NCBI GenBank assembly: GCA_025455595.1
Contig: JALOMD010000144.1
Coordinates: 1 to 6,881, forward strand
Origin: Cytophagales bacterium
GTDB lineage: Bacteria; Bacteroidota; Bacteroidia; Cytophagales; 172606-1
Reading direction: 5' to 3'
Length of the DNA: 6,881 bases
Below the pieces are notes generated by a model. That model searched no databases and had not been told where the DNA came from. It saw only the letters and a list, made by a program, of their open reading frames with translations. Position 1 is the first letter of the stretch. Each line of letters opens with the position of its first letter. Positions 1 through 6,333 of the stretch are shown piece by piece. A program made the position numbers and the translations under genes.

Positions 1-1
1 G

Positions 2-85
2 CAAGACAAAGAAAGTATCAAAAATAGGAGAAAAATGGCCGGTTGGTCTGACGAGTACCTCGCGAATGTTCTCAAGTATTTTTAA
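2..85 (+). CDS. Possible C-terminal end of an upstream gene (partial)
   Basis: The frame is open from the left edge of the window to a TAA at 83-85 and reads ...RRKMAGWSDEYLANVLKYF. The C-terminal part looks like an amphipathic helix, as at the end of a globular protein, but I do not recognise a family. The stop lies directly before an ATG at 86. A GGAG at 27-30 precedes an in-frame ATG at 35, but a 16-residue product from there is less likely than the tail of a longer gene. The stretch is only 28 codons, so chance openness cannot be excluded. Confidence 0.35.
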   Translation, partial: QDKESIKNRRKMAGWSDEYLANVLKYF

Positions 86-139
86 ATGCGTTTAACCTGC
101 AACGTCACTAAAATTGAGTCATTTACGTTTTTTTTCATT

Positions 140-3100
140 ATGAGAGTAGCAGTTTGTTTGTCCGTACTGTCATTGCTGGCAAGTTGCGGTGGCTCCAAGC
201 CAAGCGTGCCCACGGATACCCTTTTCCAAGCGGTGCCATCGGCCACTACCGGCATTGATTTTGCCAACACAGTCGAGAATACAGCCGACTTCCACATATT
301 CAACTACCGCAACTTTTACAACGGCGGCGGTGTGGCCATTGGTGATGTGAATAATGACGGACTGGCCGATGTCTTTGTTACCTCGAATATGGGTGACAAC
401 AAATTGTATCTCAACAAAGGCGACTGGAAGTTTCAGGACATTACCGCCAAAGCCGGCGTGGCGGGCAAACGGGCGTGGAGCACGGGCGTGACATTCGCCG
501 ATGTGAATGGCGACGGTTGGCTTGACATCTACGTGTGCAACGCAGGCAATCGGCGCGACGATGACCGATCCAACGAGCTGTTCATCAACAACGGCAAGGG
601 GGCTGATGGAACAGTGACTTTCGTGGAACGCGCGACCGAATACGGACTTAATGACAAGGGATTCTCTACACACGCCGCCTTTTTCGACTACGACCGTGAC
701 GGCGACTTGGACTGCTACCTGCTCAACAACAGTTTCACCCCCATTGGCATCTTGCGTGATGCCAATCTGCGCAACGAACGCGACCTACTGGGAGGCGACA
801 AGCTGTTTCGCAACGACGGTACGATCTTCACCGACGTAAGCGAAAAGGCGGGCATCTATGGCAGTCTAATCGGCTTCGGGCTGGGCATCACCATCGGCGA
901 TGTGAATGAGGACAATTGGCCCGACGTGTACATTTCCAACGACTTCTACGAACGCGACTACCTGTACATCAACAACCGCAACGGCACCTTCACCGAGGCG
1001 CTGGAGCAGGGAATGGAGCACATCAGCTTGTCTTCGATGGGAGCTGACATTGCGGACATCAACAACGACGGCCACCTTGACATCTTCGTGACCGACATGC
1101 TGCCCGGAAACGACGTACGGCTCAAAACCACCACTACGTTTGAGGACTACAACCGACAACGGCTTGTGCTTGCCAATGATTTTTACTACCAGTTTCAGCG
1201 CAACATGCTACACCTGAACAATGGCGATGGCACTTTCAGCGAAGTGGCCGCCTTGGCGGGTGTCCACGCTACCGACTGGAGTTGGGGTGCGTTGCTTTTC
1301 GACATGGACAGCGACGGGCTGAAGGACATCTTTGTGGCCAACGGCATAGTGAAAAACCTTACCGACCAGGACTTTGTGAATTTCCTCGGTAGCGAAGAAA
1401 CCATGCAGCAAGCCTTGATTGACGGCAAGGCCAGCATTCCCGACCTGATTGCCAAAATGCCCGTCGAGCCTATTTCCAACTACGCGTTCAAGAACCAAGG
1501 CGGCTTACGTTTTGAGAACAAAGCCACCGATTGGGGCTTGGGAGAGCCGGGCTTCTCCAACGGCTCGGCATACGGCGACTTGGACAACGACGGTGACCTT
1601 GACTTGGTGGTGAGCAACATCAATGCACCGCTCGGCGTGTTTCGCAACCAAAGCCGCGAGCGAAACAAAACGCATTTTTTGCGCGTGGCTCTGGATGGGG
1701 CCGACAAAAATCGCAATGCCATTGGCACCAAGGTTTGGGTCTATCAATCAGGACGCAAGCAAATGTTGCAACAAATGCCAAACCGGGGGTTTCAATCCTC
1801 GGTTGATTTGACATTGGTATTTGGATTGGGCAATAATCCGAAAATAGATTCGGTGACCGTGCTGTGGCCCAACGGCCAAACCCAAACCCTGACCAACGTA
1901 GCAGCCGACAAAACAATTACCCTCAAGGCACACGCCGCCGCCCAAAGAGGAGCAAAAGAAGATACTCCATCAGCGGTGGCCTTTCTTGACATTACAGCCC
2001 AAACCAACCTTGCGTATGTACATCGCGAAAGCAACTTTGTGGACTACAACCGTGATGTGCTGCTGAAGCAAATGTATTCGACTCAAGGTCCGGCCTTAGC
2101 CTTGGGCGATGTGAACGGCGATGGTCTTGAAGACGTGTACTTGGGTGGAGCTGCTGGGCAGTCCAAAACGCTGTTGTTTCAGCAAAAGAACGGAACGTTT
2201 TTGCCGCCACCTGCCGCTGTTGATGCGGTTTTTCGAGCCGACTCGGTGTATGAAGATGTGGATGCGGCGTTTTTCGATGCAGACGGCGACAAGGATTTGG
2301 ACTTGTACGTGGTCACGGGCAGTAACGAATTCGAAAGCGGCAGTCCTGAACAACTCGACCGGTTGTACATCAACAATGGAAAAGGCGGGTTTGTGCGCGA
2401 TAGCAATTTGCCAAATATTACCGAAAACGGCTCGTGCGTGGCCCCCGGTGATTTCGACCGCGACGGCGACATAGACTTGTTCATTGGTGGCCGTATGGTG
2501 CCGGGCAAACATGGGCTTGACGCACCGAGTTTTTTGTATGTGAACAACGGTACCGGCAATTTTAAAAACTACACCAAACGCTACTTGCCCGTCTCCGAAC
2601 TGGGCATGGTCACTGATGCCGTTTGGCAAGACTTGAACAGCGACCAGTATCCCGAACTCATCGTCGTGGGCGAGTGGATGCCTGTGACTATTTTCGAGAA
2701 TCAAAAGGGAAAAAGCCTCACCCCCGGCCCATCTCCCCAAGGGGGAGAAAAAAACTCCTCCCCCTTGGGGGGAGGCTGGGAGGGGGCCTCCGGCTGGTGG
2801 ACGCGCATCCATCCGGCTGACATAGACGGAGACGGCGACACGGATTTTGTCCTTGGCAACTGGGGACTGAACTCTCGCATCAAGGCCGACCCAACGCACC
2901 CGGCCGAGTTATACGTTTTTGATTTCGACCAGAACGGAGTAGTGGAGCAGATTATTAACTGCGTGGCCGAGGACGGCAAAAACTATCCGATGGTGCTGAA
3001 GCACGATTTGCAGAAACAGATACCCGAACTCAAGAGAAAATTCGTTAAATACACGGACTATGCAGGCAAGCCGATAAACGAAATCTTTGATGCCGAACAA

Positions 3101-3550
3101 CTGAAGACAGCCGTGGTGAAACGCGTGAACAACGCCAACTCCAGTCTGCTCATCAACAACGGTAATTTTGGCTTCACGTTGCAGGCTTTGCCATTGGAGG
3201 CACAATTTTCGCCCGTTTTCGGTATCGAAACACTGGACTACAACCAAGACGGAAACCTCGACATTCTACTCACAGGTAATTTCTACGACGTGCTGCCTGA
3301 GTTGGGCCGTTACGATGCAAACCACGGGCTGTTGTTGCAGGGCAAGGGTGATGGAGAATTCACGCCCCTGCGTTCGGCGCAGACGGGTTTCCGTACGCAG
3401 GGGCAAGTGCGACGCATGGGTATGCTACAGGGAACGGGCGGCCGCCAACTGCTTGTTCTGGCGAAAAACGATGCTCCGGCCCAGTTGTTCGAGGTGCGAA
3501 AACCGACCGCGAGTACCAAGACCAAACTCGCCGGTGTCGCGCAAAAATAA
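140..3550 (+). CDS. Large FG-GAP/VCBS-repeat lipoprotein with ASPIC/UnbV domain (CRTAC1-like)
   Basis: Probable exported lipoprotein of 1136 residues. I chose the ATG at 140 over the in-frame ATG at 86 because it gives a clean lipoprotein signal: Arg2, a hydrophobic stretch, and lipobox LASC with Cys16. A T8 tract lies just upstream. Asp-rich calcium-loop motifs of the FG-GAP/VCBS type (DxNxDGxxD and variants) start near residues 69, 121, 183, 254, 306, 388 and 480, then 657, 713, 771, 831, 894, 928 and 1033. Between the two sets, residues about 526-594 match an ASPIC/UnbV domain (NAIGTKVWVY, FGLGNN, VLWPNGQTQTL). Loops at 254, 831 and 928 are degenerate. By family knowledge such repeats build calcium-binding beta-propellers; two propellers is my inference. 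Ligand and role are unknown. Residues about 859-883 come from an inserted palindromic repeat, yet the frame stays open. The receptor gene follows after about 350 bp, so a shared operon is doubtful. Confidence 0.93.
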   Translation: MRVAVCLSVLSLLASCGGSKPSVPTDTLFQAVPSATTGIDFANTVENTADFHIFNYRNFYNGGGVAIGDVNNDGLADVFVTSNMGDNKLYLNKGDWKFQDITAKAGVAGKRAWSTGVTFADVNGDGWLDIYVCNAGNRRDDDRSNELFINNGKGADGTVTFVERATEYGLNDKGFSTHAAFFDYDRDGDLDCYLLNNSFTPIGILRDANLRNERDLLGGDKLFRNDGTIFTDVSEKAGIYGSLIGFGLGITIGDVNEDNWPDVYISNDFYERDYLYINNRNGTFTEALEQGMEHISLSSMGADIADINNDGHLDIFVTDMLPGNDVRLKTTTTFEDYNRQRLVLANDFYYQFQRNMLHLNNGDGTFSEVAALAGVHATDWSWGALLFDMDSDGLKDIFVANGIVKNLTDQDFVNFLGSEETMQQALIDGKASIPDLIAKMPVEPISNYAFKNQGGLRFENKATDWGLGEPGFSNGSAYGDLDNDGDLDLVVSNINAPLGVFRNQSRERNKTHFLRVALDGADKNRNAIGTKVWVYQSGRKQMLQQMPNRGFQSSVDLTLVFGLGNNPKIDSVTVLWPNGQTQTLTNVAADKTITLKAHAAAQRGAKEDTPSAVAFLDITAQTNLAYVHRESNFVDYNRDVLLKQMYSTQGPALALGDVNGDGLEDVYLGGAAGQSKTLLFQQKNGTFLPPPAAVDAVFRADSVYEDVDAAFFDADGDKDLDLYVVTGSNEFESGSPEQLDRLYINNGKGGFVRDSNLPNITENGSCVAPGDFDRDGDIDLFIGGRMVPGKHGLDAPSFLYVNNGTGNFKNYTKRYLPVSELGMVTDAVWQDLNSDQYPELIVVGEWMPVTIFENQKGKSLTPGPSPQGGEKNSSPLGGGWEGASGWWTRIHPADIDGDGDTDFVLGNWGLNSRIKADPTHPAELYVFDFDQNGVVEQIINCVAEDGKNYPMVLKHDLQKQIPELKRKFVKYTDYAGKPINEIFDAEQLKTAVVKRVNNANSSLLINNGNFGFTLQALPLEAQFSPVFGIETLDYNQDGNLDILLTGNFYDVLPELGRYDANHGLLLQGKGDGEFTPLRSAQTGFRTQGQVRRMGMLQGTGGRQLLVLAKNDAPAQLFEVRKPTASTKTKLAGVAQK
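2715..2788. repeat. Palindromic 'LTPGPSP'-type repeat element inside the FG-GAP gene
   Basis: A G+C-rich inverted repeat of about 74 bp. The left arm includes CCCCCGGCCCATCTCCCC and the right arm is its imperfect reverse complement; the arms flank a central A7. Each arm also holds a smaller palindrome (CTCCCCAAGGGGGAG at 2732-2746; CCCCCTTGGGGGG around 2760-2772). Read in the host frame it encodes residues 859-883, beginning SLTPGPSPQGGEKNSS and continuing PLGGGWEGA. This Gly/Pro-rich peptide is quite unlike the Asp-rich repeats around it. LTPGPSP peptides from such elements recur in Bacteroidota sequences as far as I recall, which I cannot check here. No transposase is present, so this resembles a small non-autonomous REP-like element. 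Exact ends are approximate. Confidence 0.8.
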
Positions 3551-3708
3551 GTGCCACTCTGTCGGCTTTTGCCTTGGGCCGAACCGTTCAACATAATAAA
3601 TAGACGGTTATCCGATTTCGGTTTCAAAACAAACGTGCCTTGTTGTACCTTGGTTACGCAGCCTTTACCCGGCTGAGTGCCGAGTTGATTACTCCCTTCT
3701 TGCTTGAA

Positions 3709-3767
3709 CATCCGCACGTTTTGGGCGGTTTCTGCCTGAAACACCGCGTTGCCATGAAGTGCGGATG
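3709..3767. repeat. Stem-loop 1: 9-bp outer stem with nested inner stem
   Basis: CATCCGCAC at 3709-3717 is the exact reverse complement of GTGCGGATG at 3759-3767. Between them is a second stem: GCGG 3725-3728 pairs with CCGC 3744-3747, continuing as TTTC 3729-3732 with GAAA 3738-3741, around a TGCCT loop with a CA bulge at 3742-3743. The nesting suggests a folded RNA or a mobile palindromic repeat rather than chance. Strand of action is unknown. Confidence 0.5.
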
Positions 3768-3770
3768 AAA

Positions 3771-3825
3771 AATCACGAAATCGACACAGGTGTTCGCAAG
3801 AAACCTGCCTGTGCTTGCCGTGATT
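3771..3825. repeat. Stem-loop 2: 7-bp outer stem with alternative inner stems
   Basis: AATCACG at 3771-3777 pairs perfectly with CGTGATT at 3819-3825. Inside, CACAGG 3785-3790 can pair with CCTGTG 3808-3813. Alternatively CAGGT 3787-3791 can pair with ACCTG 3803-3807. The two inner stems exclude each other, so a switch is conceivable, but equally this may be simple repeat structure. It begins three bases after stem-loop 1 ends. Confidence 0.45.
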
Positions 3826-3833
3826 AAAGATAA

Positions 3834-3864
3834 GCCGTTTTGGGCAAAAATTGCCCAAAACGGC
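3834..3864. repeat. Perfect 14-bp hairpin upstream of the TonB-dependent receptor (copy 1)
   Basis: GCCGTTTTGGGCAA (3834-3847) pairs perfectly with TTGCCCAAAACGGC (3851-3864) around an AAA loop. The hairpin ends 34 bases before the GTG start of the receptor. No T run follows on either strand, so it does not look like a classical intrinsic terminator. Its core (3836-3862) recurs with a single difference before the DUF4249 gene at 6283-6309. It may be an operator, an RNA-stabilising or translation-modulating hairpin, or a copy of a dispersed palindromic repeat. Confidence 0.8.
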
Positions 3865-3898
3865 AATCTATCCTGCCACATACACTCCCAAGAACCGC

Positions 3899-6247
3899 GT
3901 GAAAAAACACTTTTACGTAGCATTGATTTTGTTTCTGGTTGCGGCTAATGCGTACGCCCGCATCGTCATCCAAGGGTATGTGACGGATGCCGAAACCAAA
4001 AAGCCCATTGCAGGTGTCAATGTCTATGCCCGCGAGGTGAAGAAAGGCGTTACAACTGACGACAAAGGGTACTATTCCATTGTACTGCCAACCGGAGCCT
4101 ACACCCTTGTGTTCTCTTCCGTCGGCTACCGCTTTAAGGTTGAAACCGTCAACTCCACGGAAAATGTGCGCATGGACATCGAACTACTGTCGCAGACCAA
4201 ACAGTTGGAAGAGGTGATTGTGACCGGCAAGACGATTGACCACAACGTGAAAGACGTGCAGATGAGTGCTGTATCGCTGGATTTGCTCAACATAAAAAAA
4301 ATCCCTGTTGCCTTTGGCGAGCCGGATGTTATCAGGACGTTGACTTTTCAAGCCGGCGTGTCAACGGTGGGGGAGGGGGCAGGCGGCTTCAATGTGCGGG
4401 GCGGCCGGGTGGATCAGAATCTGGTTTTGCTGGACGGCGCACCGCTGTTCAATACATCGCATTTGCTGGGTTTTTTCACGAATGTAAACAGCGATGCGAT
4501 TCGTGAAGCGAATCTGTACAAAGGCAGTTTCTCCGCACAATATGGCGGACGGGTTTCGTCCCTACTGCTCATAGAAACCAAGTCGGGCAACGAGGAAAAG
4601 TGGGATTTTGCGGGCGGCGTAAGCCCGTTGAGCAGTCGCTTTTCAGTGGGTGGGCCTGTTGCCAAAAACAAACTCACGGTTTATGCTGGTGGCCGTGCGG
4701 CGTATCCCAATTGGCTTATCCGAACCTTCCCTTCCCAAAACGTGCGCAACAGCCGGGCGTTTTTCTACGACTTGAACGGAAAAATCCTTTACCGGATCAA
4801 CGAACGCAACCAAATCACGCTTACCGGATACCGCAGCTACGACAACTTCAAGTTTCCCGGCGACACACTGTACGGTTGGCAGTCAAACGTAGGCGTTTTT
4901 CGTTGGGCCGGTTTCCTGAACAAGAATTTCTCTTGGAACGTCTCCGCGCTGCACAGCGGCTACGCCTACCAAGTCGAGGGTTTGACGGAAAGTTACACAT
5001 TTCAACTTGCATCTTCCATCAGGCACCGCGAGGTGAAAGCCGACTTTACCTACAAATTCAACGACGCACTGAAACTGGATTTCGGGGCCAACCACATCTG
5101 GTACACGCTGCAACTGGGCGACCAAAAACCCGTCGGCGATAATTCAAGCATTATTCCCAGAAAGCTTCAGCCGGAAAATGCCCGTGAGCGGGCCGTCTAT
5201 GTCAACGGCGAATGGCTGATCTCACCTACATTCACGATACAAGCCGGACTGCGTTATTCCTTGTTTGCGCAAACCGGCCCCAAGTCGCTTGCCATTTATG
5301 AAAACGGTGTGCCCCGGTCAGAAGAAACCGTAATAGACACTGTTTTCTACAGTCGGAATGGTCGAATACAGAATTATGGCGGCATAGAGCCAAGGCTTGG
5401 CCTGCGGGTCGGTCTTGGTGAGAACAACGCACTCAAACTAAGCTACAACCGGACGCGACAGTATATTCATCTTATCTCGAACACAACAGCCATTACGCCT
5501 ATTGATTTTTGGAAAATAAGCGACCCTTTCATCAGGCCGCAAATAGCCGACCAGTTTGCAGCGGGTTTCTTCAAGAATTTGAAAGACAACGCGATAGAAA
5601 CCTCTGTTGAAGTTTTCTATAAAAACATTGACAATTTGATAGAATACAAAGATGGGGCTTCGCTCATTTTGAACCCGATCATTGAAGCCGATTTGCTGAG
5701 AGCCACCGGCAGAGCCTACGGCGTGGAACTGAGCATCGCCAAAAACCGAGGCAGGCTGACCGGAAACGTCAATTATACATTTTCCCGCTCGCTTGTGGCC
5801 GTACAGACACCTTTCGCCGAAGAAAGAATCAACGCGGGGGCTTATTATCCGTCGAACTTTGACAAGCCGCACATCGTCAATCTGCAAGCCTTGTACGCAC
5901 TGGGACGGAACTGGACATTCTCAGCCAATTTCGTTTACAGCACTGGGCGGCCCGCCACTTTCCCGGACGGCCTGTACGTGATTGACGAGCGGCCCGCCTT
6001 GGGCTTTTCGCGCCGTAACGCCGACCGCATTCCCGACTACCATCGGTTAGACATCTCATTTTCAAAAGACACCCGCCGCAGCCGGGAGCAATCCAAGTAC
6101 GCAATTGTAACGGTAGGATTCTACAACGTCTATGCGCGGAAGAACCCGTATTCGATTTATTTCGTCCAGAACGTCTGGACACGTTCCTACAGGCTGGCGG
6201 TCTTTGGCTCAATAATTCCTTCGGTGACGTACAATTTTCATTTCTGA
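3899..6247 (+). CDS. TonB-dependent receptor with carboxypeptidase-D-like regulatory domain
   Basis: Outer-membrane active-transport channel, 782 residues from GTG 3899. No ATG lies nearby in frame. The GTG gives a proper signal peptide (MKKHFYVALILFLVAANAYA, probable cleavage after Ala20). An upstream in-frame TTG at 3851 would begin inside the hairpin and add a non-signal-like extension. Residues about 24-96 form a CarboxypepD_reg-like domain (IQGYVTDAETKKPIAGVNVY, then YTLVFSSVGY). LEEVIVTGK (103-111) is a typical lead-in to the plug. The plug spans about 118-230, with NVRGGRVDQNLVLLDGAPLF from 165. The rest is a beta-barrel of alternating aromatic strands ending in Phe (YNFHF), as outer-membrane barrels usually do. 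It lacks an obvious SusD-type partner; a DUF4249 lipoprotein follows after 86 bp, a common arrangement in Bacteroidota. The substrate cannot be read from sequence. Energy would come from TonB-ExbBD encoded elsewhere. Confidence 0.95.
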   Translation: MKKHFYVALILFLVAANAYARIVIQGYVTDAETKKPIAGVNVYAREVKKGVTTDDKGYYSIVLPTGAYTLVFSSVGYRFKVETVNSTENVRMDIELLSQTKQLEEVIVTGKTIDHNVKDVQMSAVSLDLLNIKKIPVAFGEPDVIRTLTFQAGVSTVGEGAGGFNVRGGRVDQNLVLLDGAPLFNTSHLLGFFTNVNSDAIREANLYKGSFSAQYGGRVSSLLLIETKSGNEEKWDFAGGVSPLSSRFSVGGPVAKNKLTVYAGGRAAYPNWLIRTFPSQNVRNSRAFFYDLNGKILYRINERNQITLTGYRSYDNFKFPGDTLYGWQSNVGVFRWAGFLNKNFSWNVSALHSGYAYQVEGLTESYTFQLASSIRHREVKADFTYKFNDALKLDFGANHIWYTLQLGDQKPVGDNSSIIPRKLQPENARERAVYVNGEWLISPTFTIQAGLRYSLFAQTGPKSLAIYENGVPRSEETVIDTVFYSRNGRIQNYGGIEPRLGLRVGLGENNALKLSYNRTRQYIHLISNTTAITPIDFWKISDPFIRPQIADQFAAGFFKNLKDNAIETSVEVFYKNIDNLIEYKDGASLILNPIIEADLLRATGRAYGVELSIAKNRGRLTGNVNYTFSRSLVAVQTPFAEERINAGAYYPSNFDKPHIVNLQALYALGRNWTFSANFVYSTGRPATFPDGLYVIDERPALGFSRRNADRIPDYHRLDISFSKDTRRSREQSKYAIVTVGFYNVYARKNPYSIYFVQNVWTRSYRLAVFGSIIPSVTYNFHF

Positions 6248-6281
6248 GGGTTCACAAAGGCCGTGTAGTGTTCATGCCAAA

Positions 6282-6310
6282 GCGTTTTGGGCAAAAATCG
6301 CCCAAAACGC
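6282..6310. repeat. Hairpin upstream of the DUF4249 gene (copy 2)
   Basis: GCGTTTTGGGC (6282-6292) pairs perfectly with GCCCAAAACGC (6300-6310) around a seven-base AAAAATC loop. The 27-base core at 6283-6309 matches 3836-3862 in 26 positions. The next pair outward is C-G in copy 1 (3835/3863) but G-C here (6282/6310), a compensatory swap that keeps pairing. An 8-base direct repeat, GCCAAAGC, overlaps both edges (6276-6283 and 6309-6316). The hairpin ends 23 bases before the DUF4249 start codon and is not followed by a T run. Confidence 0.8.
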
Positions 6311-6333
6311 CAAAGCCCAAATAGTCAAGAAAG

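Larger units (their letters stand above)
3551..3898. other. Structured non-coding region before the receptor gene
   Basis: This 348-bp stretch holds no convincing gene. The + strand frames are broken by stops. The minus-strand open frames across it also run into the FG-GAP gene as antisense, so I treat them as spurious. Its second half contains three stem-loops in a row (3709-3767, 3771-3825, 3834-3864). Weaker pairings occur upstream: AACCGT 3582-3587 with ACGGTT 3604-3609, and CGGC 3670-3673 with GCCG 3679-3682. None is followed by a T tract, so I see no intrinsic terminator for the FG-GAP gene. No convincing Bacteroidota promoter (TTG with TAnnTTTG) was found. It may be an untranslated leader, a small RNA, or an intergenic repeat element. 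Confidence 0.6.

Noticed and set aside
35..85. A 16-residue micro-gene starting at ATG 35 with a GGAG upstream
   Set aside because: The same frame is open to the window edge, so it is more simply the end of a longer upstream gene.
86..139. The ATG at 86 as start of the FG-GAP lipoprotein
   Set aside because: It adds 18 residues (MRLTCNVTKIESFTFFFI) before a complete lipoprotein signal that starts at ATG 140. The shorter form fits export better.
81..139. Possible Bacteroidota promoter before the FG-GAP gene (TAAAATTG at 109-116, TACGTTTT at 124-131)
   Set aside because: Each misses the TAnnTTTG consensus by a base, and no TTG box lies at a suitable distance upstream. The support is too weak to annotate.
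2096..2899. Minus-strand open frame of 267 residues within the FG-GAP gene
   Set aside because: It is the antisense reading of Asp/Gly/Asn-rich repeat codons, which lack reverse-strand stops. The + strand domain evidence is decisive.
140..3550. Asp-rich repeats as evidence of a CRISPR array or DNA tandem repeat
   Set aside because: The similarity is at the protein level only (calcium-loop motifs). The DNA units vary in sequence and spacing and have no conserved direct repeat.
3561..3582. Possible terminator after the FG-GAP gene (TCGGC with GCCGA)
   Set aside because: The stem is only five base pairs and is not followed by a T run.
3851..3898. TTG at 3851 as start of the TonB-dependent receptor
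   Set aside because: This codon is the first base triplet of the right arm of a perfect hairpin, and the added 16 residues do not resemble a signal peptide. GTG 3899 gives a normal one.
3310..3923. Minus-strand open frames across the FG-GAP gene end and the intergenic region (up to 182 residues)
   Set aside because: They overlap strong + strand genes as antisense, show no recognisable domain, and two different frames are open over the same bases. This is typical of structured or repeat DNA rather than a gene.
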